From positions 72,502,744 to 72,566,743 of the forward strand of contig CM069453.1 of NCBI GenBank assembly GCA_035610835.1: a stretch of DNA of 64,000 nucleotides, given 5' to 3'. Position 1 is the first letter of the stretch. Every line of letters starts with the position of its first letter. The stretch is from Ophiura sarsii (lineage: Eukaryota > Echinodermata > Ophiuroidea > Amphilepidida > Ophiuridae). The notes below the pieces were generated by a model. That model made no database searches and had not been told where the DNA came from. It was given only the letters and a program-made list of their open reading frames with translations. The position numbers were made by a program, and so were the translations under genes. Shown in pieces: positions 12,385 to 25,629 of the stretch.

Positions 12385-14366
12385 TAATCGTTGCTCGTAT
12401 CGGCGCTTAGAGCAGCTAGCAACGTAGCATTACTCAGGTCAAGTCAAAATTCAACACAGATGTGTTTTTACATTACTTTTAAATTTTTTCAAAAAAATCC
12501 AATCGTTGCTCGTATCGGCGCTTAGAGCAGCTAGCAACGTAGCATTACTCAGGTCAAGTCAAAATTCAACACAGATGTGTTTTGACATCACTTTTAATTT
12601 TTTTCAAAAAAAATCCAATCGTTGCTCGTATCTGCGCATAGAGCAGCTAGCAAGATAGCATTACTCAGGAAAAGTCAAAAATCAACACAAATGTGTTTTT
12701 ACATCACTTTCAATTTTTTTCAAAAAAATCCAATCGTTGCTCGTATCTGCGCATAGAGCAGCTAGCAAGGTAGCATTACTCAGGAAAAGTCAAAAATCAA
12801 CACAGATGTGTTTTTACATCACTTTTAACTTTTTTCAAAAAATTCCAATTGTTGCTCGTATCGGCGCATAGATCAGCTAACAAGATAGCATTTCTCAGGA
12901 AAAGTCGAAAATCAACACAGATGTGTTTTTACATCACTTTCAATTTTTTTCAAAAAAATCCAATTGTTGCTCGTATCGGCGCATAGAGCAGCAAGCAAGG
13001 TAGCATTACTCAGGAAAAGTCATAAATCAACACAGATGTGTTTTTACATCACTTTTAACTTTTTTCAAAAAATTCCAATTGTTGCTCGTATCGGCGCATA
13101 GAGCAGCTAACAAGATAGCATTACTCAGGAAAAGTCAAAAATCAACACAGATGTTTTTACATCACTTTTACCTTTTTTCGAAAAATTCCAATTGTTGCTC
13201 GTATCGGCGCATAGAGCAGCTAACAAGATAGCATTACTCAGGAAAAGTCAAAAATCAACACAGATATGTTTTTACATCACTTTTAACTTTTTTCGAAAAA
13301 TTCCAATTGTTGCTCGTATCTGCGCATAGATCAGCTAACAAGATAGCATTTCTCAGGAAAAGTCAAAAATCAACACAGATGTGTTTTTACATCACTTTTA
13401 GCTTTTTTCAAAAAATTCCAATTGTTGCTCGTATCGGCGCATAGAGCAGCTAGCAAGGTAGCATTACTCAGGTCAAGTCAAAATTCAACACAGATGTGTT
13501 TTTACATCACTTTTAATTTTTTTCAAAAAATTCCAATTGTTGCTCGTATCGGCGCATAGAGCAGCTAGCAATGAAAAGTCATAGATCAACACAGATGTGT
13601 TTTTACATCACTTTTAAATTTTTTCAAAAAATTCCAATTGTTGCTCGTATCTGCGCATTAACAAGATAGCATTTCTCAGGAAAAGTCAAAAATCAACACA
13701 GATGGGTTTTTACATCACTTTCAATTTTTTTCAAAAAAATCCAATTGTTGCTCGTATCGGCGCATAGAGCAGCTAGCAAGGTAGCATTACTCAGGAAAAG
13801 TCAAAAATCAACACAGATGAGTTTTTACATCACTTTTAAAAATTTTCAAAAAAAATCCAATTGTTGCTCGTATCGGCGCATAGAGCAGCTAGCAACGTAG
13901 CATTACTCAGGAAAAGTCAAAAATCAACACAAATGTGTTTTTACATCACTTTCAATTTTTTTCAAAAAAATCCAATCGTTGCTCGTATCTGCGCATAGAT
14001 CAGCTAACAAGATAGCATTTCTCAGGAAAAGTCAAAAATCAACACAGATGTGTTTTTACATCACTTTTAAATTGTTTCAACAAATTCCAATTGTTGGTCG
14101 TATCGGTGCATAGAGCATTTTCCCAAGGTAGCATTACTCAGGAAAAGTCAAAAATCAACACAGATATGTTTTTACATCACTTTTAACTTTTTTCGAAAAA
14201 TTCCAATTGTTGCTCGTATCTGCGCATAGATCAGCTAACAAGATAGCATTTCTCAGGAAAAGTCAAAAATCAACACAGATGGGTTTTTACATCACTTTCA
14301 ATTTTTTTCAAAAAAAATCCAATTGTTGCTCGTATCGGTGCATAGAGCATTTCCCAAGGTAGCATT
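12385..14366. repeat. Satellite B island 2 (copy of island 1)
   Basis: Same length and unit order as the island at 7232-9213, displaced by exactly 5153 bp at both edges. All idiosyncratic variants checked by eye are shared: a GTCGAAAATC variant, a shortened CAGATGTTTTTACATC, a unit with a deletion giving GCGCATTAACAAG, and TAGAGCATTTTCCCAAGG. I saw no difference on reading. It is flanked by AAGACCCTATATGG at 12371-12384 and 14367-14380. It therefore arose by duplication of island 1 with its satellite A surroundings, not by a second insertion. Confidence 0.95.
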
Positions 14367-17300
14367 AAGACCCTATATGGAGGTCAGGTAGGGGGTCCTA
14401 CTGACCAAGTCTGGTGAATGTAGCATGTAAACTGTAGGAGTAGAAGCATTTTAAAGAAAATCACGTTTTGACCCCTACAGACCCCCGTGTGACCTTTGAC
14501 CCAAAACTGTGAAGACCCTACATGGAGGTCAGGTAGGGGGTCCTACTGACCAAGTCTGGTGAATGTATCATGTAAACTGTAGGAGTAGAAGTATTTTAAA
14601 GAAAACTAATTTTAAAGAAAATCACGTTTTGACCCCTACAGACTTCCGTGTGACCTTTGACCCAAAACTGTGAAGACCCTATATGGAGGTCAGGTAGGGG
14701 GTCCTACTGACCAAGTCTGGTGAATGTATCATGTAAACTGTAGGAGTAGAAGCATTTTAAAGAAAATCCATTTTAAAGAAAATCACGTTTTGACCCCTAC
14801 AGACTTCCGTGTGACCTTTGACCCAAAACTGTGAAGACCCTATATGGAGGTCAGGTAGGGGGTCCTACTGACCAAGTCTGATGAATGTAGCATGTAAACT
14901 GTAGGAGTAGAAGCATTTTAAAGAAAATCACGTTTTGACCCCTACAGACCCCCGTGTGACCTTTGACCCAAAACTGTGAAGACCCTATATGGAGGTCAGG
15001 TAGGGGGTCCTACTGACCAAGTCTGGTGAATGTATCATGTAAACTGTAGGAGTAGAAGCATTTTAAAGAAAATCAAGTTTTGACCCCTACAGACTTCCGT
15101 GTGACCTTTGACCCAAAACTGTGAAGACCCTATATGGAGGTCAGGTAGGGGGTCCTACTGACCAAGTCTGGTGAATGTAGCATGTAAACTGTAGGAGTAG
15201 AAGCATTTTAAAGAAAATCACGTTTTGACCCCTACAGACCCCCGTGTGACCTTTGACCCAAAACTGTGAAGACCCTATATGGAGGTCAGGTAGGGGGTCC
15301 TACTGACCAAGTCTGGTGAATGTATCATGTAAACTGTAGGAGTAGAAGCATTTTAAAGAAAATCAAGTTTTGAACCCTACAGACTTCCGTGTGACCTTTG
15401 ACCCAAAACTGTGAAGACCCTATATGGAGGTCAGGTAGGGGGTCCTACTGACCAAGTCTGGTGAATGTAGCATGTAAACTGTAGGAGTAGAAGCATTTTA
15501 AAGAAAATCCATTTTAAAGAAAATCACGTTTTGACCCCTACAGACTTCCGTGTGACCTTTGACCCAAAACTGTGAAGACCCTATATGGAGGTCAGGTAGG
15601 GGGTCCTACTGACCAAGTCTGGTGAATGTAGCATGTAAACTGTAGGAGTAGAAGCATTTTAAAGAAAATCACGTTTTGACCCCTACAGACCCCCGTGTGA
15701 CCTTTGACCCAAAACTGTTAAGACCCTATATGGAGGTCAGGTAGGGGGTCCTACTGACTAAGTCTGGTGAATGTATAATGTAAACTGTAGGAGTAGAAGC
15801 ATTTTAAAGAAAATCCATTTTAAAGAAAATCACGTTTTGACCCCTACAGACTTCCGTGTGACCTTTGACCCAAAACTGTGAAGACCCTATATGGAGGTCA
15901 GGTAGGGGGTCCTACTGACCAAGTCTGGTGAATGTATCATGTAAACTGTAGGAGTAGAAGCATTTTAAAGAAAATCAAGTTTTGACCCCTACAGACTTCC
16001 GTGTGACCTTTGACCCAAAACTGTGAAGACCCTATATGGAGGTCAGGTAGGGGGTCCTACTGACCAAGTCTGGTGAATGTAGCATGTAAACTGTAGGAGT
16101 AGAAGCATTTTAAAGAAAATCCATTTTAAAGAAAATCACGTTTTGACCCCTACAGACTTCCGTGTGACCTTTGACCCAAAACTGTGAAGACCCTATATGG
16201 AGGTCAGGTAGGGGGTCCTACTGACCAAGTCTGGTGAATGTAGCATGTAAACTGTAGGAGTAGAAGCATTTTAAAGAAAATCACGTTTTGACCCCTACAG
16301 ACCCCCGTGTGACCTTTGACCCAAAACTGTTAAGACCCTATATGGAGGTCAGGTAGGGGGTCCTACTGACCAAGTCTGGTGAATGTATCATGTAAACTGT
16401 AGGAGTAGAAGCATTTTAAAGAAAATCCATTTTAAAGAAAATCACGTTTTGACCCCTACAGACTTCCGTGTGACCTTTGACCCAAAACTGTGAAGACCCT
16501 ATATGGAGGTCAGGTAGGGGGTCCTACTGACCAAGTCTGGTGAATGTAGCATGTAAACTGTAGGAGTAGAAGCATTTTAAAGAAAATCACGTTTTGACCC
16601 CTACAGACCCCCGTGTGACCTTTGACCCAAAACTGTGAAGACCCTATATGGAGGTCAGGTAGGGGGTCCTACTGACCAAGTCTGGTGAATGTAGCATGTA
16701 AACTGTAGGAGTAGAAGCATTTGAAAGAAAATCCATTTTAAAGAAAATCACGTTTTGACCCCTACAGACTTCCGTGTGACCTTTGACCCAAAACTGTGAA
16801 GACCCTATATGGAGGTCAGGTAGGGGGTCCTACTGACCAAGTCTGGTGAATGTAGCATGTAAACTGTAGGAGTAGAAGCATTTTAAAGAAAATCACGTTT
16901 TGACCCCTACAGACCCCCGTGTGACCTTTGACCCAAAACTGTGAAGACCCTATATGGAGGTCAGGTAGGGGGTCCTACTGACCAAGTCTGGTGAATGTAT
17001 CATGTAAACTGTAGGAGTAGAAGCATTTTAAAGAAAATCAAGTTTTGACCCCTACAGACTTCCGTGTGACCTTTGACCCAAAACTGTGAAGACCCTATAT
17101 GGAGGTCAGGTAGGGGGTCCTACTGACCAAGTCTGGTGAATGTAGCATGTAAACTGTAGGAGTAGAAGCATTTTAAAGAAAATCACGTTTTGACCCCTAC
17201 AGACCCCCGTGTGACCTTTGACCCAAAACTGTGAAGACCCTATATGGAGGTCAGGTAGGGGGTCCTACTGACCAAGTCTGGTGAATGTATCATGTAAACT

Positions 17301-20300
17301 GTAGGAGTAGAAGCATTTTAAAGAAAATCAAGTTTTGACCCCTACAGACTTCCGTGTGACCTTTGACCCAAAACTGTGAAGACCCTATATGGAGGTCAGG
17401 TAGGGGGTCCTACTGACCAAGTCTGGTGAATGTAGCATGTAAACTGTAGGAGTAGAAGCATTTTAAAGAAAATCCATTTTAAAGAAAATCACGTTTTGAC
17501 CCCTACATACTTACGTGTGACCTTTGACCCAAAACTGTGAAGACCCTATATGGAGGTCAGGTAGGGGGTCCTACTGACCAAGTCTGGTGAATGTAGCATG
17601 TAAACTGTAGGAGTAGAAGCATTTTAAGAAAATCACGTTTTGACCCCTACAGACCCCGTGTGACCTTTGACCCAAAACTGTGAAGACCCTATATGGAGGT
17701 CAGGTAGGGGGTCCTACTGACCAAGTCTGGTGAATGTAGCATGTAAACTGTAGGAGTAGAAGCATTTTAAAGAAAATCCATTTTAAAGAAAATCACGTTT
17801 TGACCCCTACAGACTTCCGTGTGACCTTTGACCCAAAACTGTGAAGACCCTATATGGAGGTAGAGGGTCCTACTGACCAAGTCTGGTGAATGTAGCATGT
17901 AAACTGTAGGAGTAGAAGCATTTTAAAGAAAATCACGTTTTGACCCCTACAGACCCCCGTGTGACCTTTGACCCAAAACTGTGAAGACCCTATATGGAGG
18001 TTAGGTAGGGGGTCCTACTGACCAAGTCTGGTGAATGTAGCATGTAAACTGTAGGAGTAGAAGCATTTTAAAGAAAATCACGTTTTGACCCCTACAGACC
18101 CCCGTGTGACCTTTGACCCAAAACTGTGAAGACCCTATATGGAGGTCAGGTAGGGGGTCCTACTGACCAAGTCTGGTGAATGTATCATGTAAACTGTAGG
18201 AGTAGAAGCATTTTAAAGAAAATCAAGTTTTGACCCCTACAGACTTCCGTGTGACCTTTGACCCAAAACTGTGAAGACCCTATATGGAGGTCAGGTAGGG
18301 GTCCTACTGACCAAGTCTGGTGAATGTAGCATGTAAACTGTAGGAGTAGAAGCATTTTAAAGAAAATCACGTTTTGACCCCTACAGACCCCCGTGTGACC
18401 TTTGACCCAAAACTGTGAAGACCCTATATGGAGGTCAGGTAGGGGGTCCTACTGACCAAGTCTGGTGAATGTATCATGTAAACTGTAGGAGTAGAAGCAT
18501 TTTAAAGAAAATCAAGTTTTGACCCCTACAGACTTCCGTGTGACCTTTGACCCAAAACTGTGAAGACCCTATATGGAGGTCAGGTAGGGGGTCCTACTGA
18601 CCAAGTCTGGTGAATGTATCATGTAAACTGTAGGAGTAGAAGCATTTTAAAGAAAATCACGTTTTGACCCCTACAGACCCCCGTGTGACATTTGATCCAA
18701 AACTGTGAAGACCCTATATGGAGGTCAGGTAGGGGGTCCTACTGACCAAGTCTGGTGAATGTATCATGTAAACTGTAGGAGTAGAAGCATTTTAAAGAAA
18801 ATCAAGTTTTGACCCCTAAAGACTTCCGTGTGACCTTTGACCCAAAACTGTGAAGACCCTATATGGAGGTCAGGTAGGGGGTCCTACTGACCAAGTCTGG
18901 TGAATGTAGCATGTAAACTGTAGGAGTAGAAGCATTTTAAAGAAAATCACGTTTTGACCCCTACAGACCCCCGTGTGACCTTTGACCCAAAACTGTGAAG
19001 ACCCTATTTGGAGGTCAGGTAGGGGGTCCTACTGACCAAGTCTGGTGAATGTATCATGTAAACTGTAGGAGTAGAAGCATTTTAAAGAAAATCCATTTTA
19101 AAGAAAATCACGTTTTGACCCCTACAGACTTCCGTGTGACCTTTGACCCAAAACTGTGAAGACCCTATATGGAGGTCAGGTAGGGGGTCCTACTGACCAA
19201 GTCTGGTGAATGTAGCATGTAAACTGTAGGAGTAGAAGCATTTTAAAGAAAATCACGTTTTGACCCCTACAGACCCCCGTGTGACCTTTGACCCAAAACT
19301 GTGAAGACCCTATATGGAGGTCAGGTAGGGGGTCCTACTGACCAAGTCTGGTGAATGTAGCATGTAAACTGTAGGAGTAGAAGCATTTTAAAGAAAATCC
19401 ATTTTAAAGAAAATCACGTTTTGACCCCTACAGACTTCCGTGTGACCTTTGACCCAAAACTGTGAAGACCCTATATGGAGGTCAGGTAGGGGGTCCTACT
19501 GACCAAGTCTGGTGAATGTAGCATGTAAACTGTAGGAGTAGAAGCATTTTAAAGAAAATCACGTTTTGACCCCTACAGACCCCCGTGTGACCTTTGACCC
19601 AAAACTGTGAAGACCCTATTTGGAGGTCAGGTAGGGGGTCCTACTGACCAAGTCTGGTGAATGTATCATGTAAACTGTAGGAGTAGAAGCATTTTAAAGA
19701 AAATCCATTTTAAAGAAAATCACGTTTTGACCCCTACAGACTTCCGTGTGACCTTTGACCCAAAACTGTGAAGACCCTATATGGAGGTCAGGTAGGGGGT
19801 CCTACTGACCAAGTCTGGTGAATGTAGCATGTAAACTGTAGGAGTAGAAGCATTTTAAAGAAAATCACGTTTTGACCCCTACAGACCCCCGTGTGACCTT
19901 TGACCCAAAACTGTGAAGACCCTATATGGAGGTCAGGTAGGGGGTCCTACTGACCAAGTCTGGTGAATGTAGCATGTAAACTGTAGGAGTAGAAGCATTT
20001 TAAAGAAAATCCATTTTAAAGAAAATCACGTTTTGACCCCTACAGACTTCCGTGTGACCTTTGACCCAAAACTGTGAAGACCCTATATGGAGGTCAGGTA
20101 GGGGGTCCTACTGACCAAGTCTGGTGAATGTAGCATGTAAACTGTAGGAGTAGAAGCATTTTAAAGAAAATCACGTTTTGACCCCTACAGACCCCCGTGT
20201 GACCTTTGACCCAAAACTGTGAAGACCCTATATGGAGGTCAGGTAGGGGGTCCTACTGACCAAGTCTGGTGAATGTATCATGTAAACTGTAGGAGTAGAA

Positions 20301-23300
20301 GCATTTTAAAGAAAATCAAGTTTTGACCCCTACAGACTTCCGTGTGACCTTTGACCCAAAACTGTGAAGACCCTATATGGAGGTCAGGTAGGGGGTCCTA
20401 TTGACCAAGTCTGGTGAATGTAGCATGTAAACTGTAGGAGTAGAAGCATTTTAAAGAAAATCACGTTTTGACCCCTACAGACCCCCGTGTGACCTTTGAC
20501 CCAAAACTGTGAAGACCCTATATGGAGGTCAGGTAGGGGGTCCTACTGACCAAGTCTGGTGAATGTATCATGTAAACTGTAGGAGTAGAAGCATTTTAAA
20601 GAAAATCAAGTTTTGACCCCTACAGACTTCCGTGTGACCTTTGACCCAAAACTGTGAAGACCCTATATGGAGGTCAGGTAGGGGGTCCTACTGACCAAGT
20701 CTGGTGAATGTAGCATGTAAACTGTAGGAGTAGAAGCATTTTAAAGAAAATCCATTTTAAAGAAAATCACGTTTTGACCCCTACATACTTACGTGTGACC
20801 TTTGACCCAAAACTGTGAAGACCCTATATGGAGGTCAGGTAGGGGGTCCTACTGACCAAGTCTGGTGAATGTAGCATGTAAACTGTAGGAGTAGAAGCAT
20901 TTTAAAGAAAATCACGTTTTGACCCCTACAGACCCCCGTGTGACCTTTGACCCAAAACTGTGAAGACCCTATATGGAGGTCAGGTAGGGGGTCCTACTGA
21001 CCAAGTCTGGTGAATGTAGCATGTAAACTGTAGGAGTAGAAGCATTTTAAAGAAAATCCATTTTAAAGAAAATCACGTTTTGACCCCTACAGACTTCCGT
21101 GTGACCTTTGACCCAAAACTGTGAAGACCCTATATGGAGGTCAGGTAGGGGGTCCTACTGACCAAGTCTGGTGAATGTAGCATGTAAACTGTAGGAGTAG
21201 AAGCATTTTAAAGAAAATCACGTTTTGACCCCTACAGACCCCCGTGTGACCTTTGACCCAAAACTGTGAAGACCCTATATGGAGGTCAGGTAGGGGGTCC
21301 TACTGACCAAGTCTGGTGAATGTAGCATGTAAACTGTAGGAGTAGAAGCATTTTAAAGAAAATCACGTTTTGACCCCTACAGACCCCCGTGTGACCTTTG
21401 ACCCAAAACTGTGAAGACCCTATATGGAGGTCAGGTAGGGGGTCCTACTGACCAAGTCTGGTGAATGTATCATGTAAACTGTAGGAGTAGAAGCATTTTA
21501 AAGAAAATCAAGTTTTGACCCCTACAGACTTCCGTGTGACCTTTGACCCAAAACTGTGAAGACCCTATATGGAGGTCAGGTAGGGGGTCCTACTGACCAA
21601 GTCTGGTGAATGTAGCATGTAAACTGTAGGAGTAGAAGCATTTTAAAGAAAATCACGTTTTGACCCCTACAGACCCCCGTGTGACCTTTGACCCAAAACT
21701 GTGAAGACCCTATATGGAGGTCAGGTAGGGGGTCCTACTGACCAAGTCTGGTGAATGTATCATGTAAACTGTAGGAGTAGAAGCATTTTAAAGAAAATCA
21801 AGTTTTGACCCCTACAGACTTCCGTGTGACCTTTGACCCAAAACTGTGAAGACCCTATATGGAGGTCAGGTAGGGGGTCCTACTGACCAAGTCTGGTGAA
21901 TGTAGCATGTAAACTGTAGGAGTAGAAGCATTTTAAAGAAAATCCATTTTAAAGAAAATCACGTTTTGACCCCTACATACTTACGTGTGACCTTTGACCC
22001 AAAACTGTGAAGACCCTATATGGAGGTCAGGTAGGGGGTCCTACTGACCAAGTCTGGTGAATGTAGCATGTAAACTGTAGGAGTAGAAGCATTTTAAAGA
22101 AAATCACGTTTTGACCCCTACAGACCCCCGTGTGACCTTTGACCCAAAACTGTGAAGACCCTATATGGAGGTCAGGTAGGGGGTCCTACTGACCAAGTCT
22201 GGTGAATGTAGCATGTAAACTGTAGGAGTAGAAGCATTTTAAAGAAAATCCATTTTAAAGAAAATCACGTTTTGACCCCTACACACTTCCGTGTGACCTT
22301 TGACCCAAAACTGTGAAGACCCTATATGGAGGTCAGGTAGGGGGTCCTACTGACCAAGTCTGGTGAATGTAGCATGTAAACTGTAGGAGTAGAAGCATTT
22401 TAAAGAAAATCACGTTTTGACCCCTACAGACCCCCGTGTGACCTTTGACCCAAAACTGTGAAGACCCTATATGGAGGTCAGGTAGGGGGTCCTACTGACC
22501 AAGTCTGGTGAATGTAGCATGTAAACTGTAGGAGTAGAAGCATTTTAAAGAAAATCACGTTTTGACCCCTACAGACCCCCGTGTGACCTTTGACCCAAAA
22601 CTGTGAAGACCCTATATGGAGGTCAGGTAGGGGGTCCTACTGACCAAGTCTGGTGAATGTATCATGTAAACTGTAGGAGTAGAAGCATTTTAAAGAAAAT
22701 CAAGTTTTGACCCCTACAGACTTCCGTGTGACCTTTGACCCAAAACTGTGAAGACCCTATATGGAGGTCAGGTAGGGGTCCTACTGACCAAGTCTGGTGA
22801 ATGTAGCATGTAAACTGTAGGAGTAGAAGCATTTTAAAGAAAATCACGTTTTGACCCCTACAGACCCCCGTGTGACCTTTGACCCAAAACTGTTAAGACC
22901 CTATATGGAGGTCAGGTAGGGGGTCCTACTGACCAAGTCTGGTGAATGTAGCATGTAAACTGTAGGAGTAGAAGCATTTTAAAGAAAATCACGTTTTGAC
23001 CCCTACAGACCCCCGTGTGACCTTTGACCCAAAACTGTGAAGACCCTATATGGAGGTCAGGTAGGGGGTCCTACTGACCAAGTCTAGTGAATGTATCATG
23101 TAAACTGTAGGAGTAGAAGCATTTTAAAGAAAATCAAGTTTTGACCCCTACAGACTTCCGTGTGACCTTTGACCCAAAACTGTGAAGACCCTATATGGAG
23201 GTCAGGTAGGGGGTCCTACTGACCAAGTCTGGTGAATGTATCATGTAAACTGTAGGAGTAGAAGCATTTTAAAGAAAATCACGTTTTGACCCCTACAGAC

Positions 23301-24205
23301 CCCCGTGTGACCTTTGACCCAAAACTGTGAAGACCCTATATGGAGGTCAGGTAGGGGGTCCTACTGACCAAGTCTGGTGAATGTATCATGTAAACTGTAG
23401 GAGTAGAAGCATTTTAAAGAAAATCAAGTTTTGACCCCTACAGACTTCCGTGTGACCTTTGACCCAAAACTGTGAAGACCCTATATGGAGGTCAGGTAGG
23501 GGGTCCTACTGACCAAGTCTGGTGAATGTATCATGTAAACTGTAGGAGTAGAAGCATTTTAAAGAAAATCACGTTTTGACCCCTACAGACCCCCGTGTGA
23601 CCTTTGACCCAAAACTGTGAAGACCCTATATGGAGGTCAGGTAGGGGGTCCTACTGACCAAGTCTGGTGAATGTATCATGTAAACTGTAGGAGTAGAAGC
23701 ATTTTAAAGAAAATCAAGTTTTGACCCCTACAGACTTCCGTGTGACCTTTGACCCAAAACTGTGAAGACCCTATATGGAGGTCAGGTAGGGGGTCCTACT
23801 GACCAAGTCTGGTGAATGTAGCATGTAAACTGTAGGAGTAGAAGCATTTTAAAGAAAATCACGTTTTGACCCCTACAGACCCCCGTGTGACCTTTGACCC
23901 AAAACTGTGAAGACCCTATTTGGAGGTCAGGTAGGGGGTCCTACTGACCAAGTCTGGTGAATGTATCATGTAAACTGTAGGAGTAGAAGCATTTTAAAGA
24001 AAATCAAGTTTTGACCCCTACAGACTTCCGTGTGACCTTTGACCCAAAACTGTGAAGACCCTATATGGAGGTCAGGTAGGGGGTCCTACTGACCAAGTCT
24101 GGTGAATGTATCATGTAAACTGTAGGAGTAGAAGCATTTTAAAGAAAATCCATTTTAAAGAAAATCACGTTTTGACCCCTACAGACTTCCGTGTGACCTT
24201 TGACC
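14367..24205. repeat. Satellite A array, block 3
   Basis: About 66 monomers. The rare variant CTACATACTTACGTG occurs at 17503, 20781 and 21973; the last two are 1192 bp apart, the same 8-monomer period seen in block 1. A one-base deletion giving TCAGGTAGGGGTCC lies near 18291-18303 and near 22768-22780, a 4477-bp offset. A small cluster of other deletions (a lost A near 17624, a lost C near 17655, an 8-bp loss near 17862) marks a less homogenised stretch. The array stops inside a DR1 motif at about 24205. Confidence 0.96.
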
Positions 24206-24210
24206 TTTGA

Positions 24211-25380
24211 GCAAGGTAGCATTACTCAGGTCAAGTCAAAATTCAACACAGATGTGTTTTTACATCACTTTTAAATTTGTTCAAAAAAATCCAATCGTTG
24301 CTTGTATCTGCGCATAGAGCAGCTAGCAAGATAGCATTACTCAGGAAAAGTCAAAAATCAACACAGATGTGTTTTTACATCACTTTTAACTTTTTTCAAA
24401 AAAATCCAATTGTTGTTCGTATCGGCGCATAGAGCAGCTAGCAAGGTAGCATTACTCAGGTCAAGTCAAAATTCAACACAGATGTGTTTATACATCACTT
24501 TTAAAAAATTTCAAAAAAATCCAATCGTTGCTCGTATCGGCGCTTAGAGCAGCTAGCAACGTAGCATTACTCAGGTCAAGTCAAAATTCAACACAGATGT
24601 GTTTTTACATTACTTTTAATTTTTTTCAAAAAAATCCAATCGTTGCTCGTATCTGCGCATAGAGCAGCTAGCAAGATAGCATTACTCAGGAAAAGTCAAA
24701 AATCAACACAAATGTGTTTTTACATTTTACAATTTTACATTTTACATTTTACAATTTTTTTCAAAAAAATCCAATCGTTGCTCGTATCTGCGCATAGAGC
24801 AGCTAGCAAGGTAGCATTACTCAGGAAAATCAAAAATCAACACAGATGTGTTTTTACATCACTTTTAACTTTTTTCAAAAAATTCCAATTGTTGCTCGTA
24901 TCGGCGCATAGATCAGCTAACAAGATAGCATTTCTCAGGAAAAGTCAAAAATCAACACAGATGTGTTTTTACATCACTTTCAATTTTTTTCAAAAAAATC
25001 CAATCGTTGCTCGTATTTGCGCATAGAGCAGCTAGCAAGGTAGCATTACTCAGGAAAAGTCAAAAATCAACACAGATGTGTTTTTACATCACTTTTAACT
25101 TTTTTCAAAAAATTCCAATTGTTGCTCGTATCGGCGCATAGATCAGCTAACAAGATAGCATTTCTCAGGAAAAGTCAAAAATCAACACAGATGTGTTTTT
25201 ACATCACTTTCAATTTTTTTCAAAAAAATCCAATTGTTGCTCGTATCGGCGCATAGAGCAGCTAGCAAGGTAGCATTACTCAGGAAAAGTCATAAATCAA
25301 CACAGATGTGTTTTTACATCACTTTTAAATTTTTTCAAAAAAAATCCAATTGTTGCTCGTATCTGCGCATAGTGCAGCTA
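24211..25380. repeat. Satellite B block 3 (about 10 monomers)
   Basis: Same approximately 115-bp unit as the islands upstream, but with its own order of variants. The left junction differs from those of islands 1 and 2: satellite A breaks in TGACCTTTGACC, followed by TTTGA and then B sequence starting GCAAGGTAGCATTACTC. The right end breaks in the middle of a monomer at GTGCAGCTA, directly against satellite C. One unit carries an AT-rich microsatellite expansion (24721-24760). A 127-codon reading frame at 24643-25026 is only satellite sequence read through three units. Confidence 0.93.
24721..24760. repeat. TTTTACA-type microsatellite inside satellite B
   Basis: Several consecutive TACATTTTACA and CAATTTTACA repeats replace the usual single TACATCACTTT segment of the monomer. 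Probably slippage expansion in one monomer. Confidence 0.8.
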
Positions 25381-25520
25381 CCGATTTCTATCATATAAAT
25401 ACTAAATCAATGTTAATACATAATTAAATATTAGTTTTTTATTTTCCGGTCATTTGGAAACAACGTCCATTTTAATAAGTATCAGGTATTTATTATTTCT
25501 TTGCAATCATTATGACATAT

Positions 25521-25629
25521 GTCACGGTGGCCGAGTGGTTATTAAGGCATCAGACAGATTGTATTAAAGATTAAAGATTGATTAATCGATATTTTTACGC
25601 CGCGCGTGAGTTCGAATCTCTCTGCGATC
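25521..25629 (+). pseudogene. tRNA-Ser-like head, C unit 1
   Basis: Longest head of the array: a 3-bp insertion (ATT) after TGGTT in the D arm and a 7-bp duplication (AAAGATT) in the anticodon region. Followed by a T5 run. The unit carries the long 28-bp CTCGACAGAGT double module. Confidence 0.6.

Larger units (their letters stand above)
6330..17433. repeat. Large tandem duplication, period 5153 bp
   Basis: Both edges of the B island (7231 to 12384, 9214 to 14367) and internal satellite A markers are offset by 5153 bp. Similarity runs left to about 6330/11483, where a 161-bp monomer in one copy faces a 145-bp monomer in the other. It runs right to about 12280/17433, where GTATCATG faces GTAGCATG. 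The block is therefore slightly more than two periods long. Very few mismatches are visible over 5 kb, pointing to a recent unequal exchange or replication-based amplification. An assembly artefact is possible and should be excluded. Confidence 0.85.

Noticed and set aside
18185..22847. Two identical 61-codon minus-strand ORFs (MIFFKMLLLLQF...)
   Set aside because: Satellite A read across a one-base deletion that is duplicated at 4477 bp; hydrophobic start comes from the AT-rich segment of the monomer.
1..24205. CRISPR-like array
   Set aside because: The repeats are contiguous 145-bp monomers without unique spacers, in a eukaryotic context.
24643..25026. 127-codon ORF with a repeated MLVSAHRAASKIALLRK-like segment
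   Set aside because: Satellite B monomers kept in frame by chance length differences; not found as a frame elsewhere in B.
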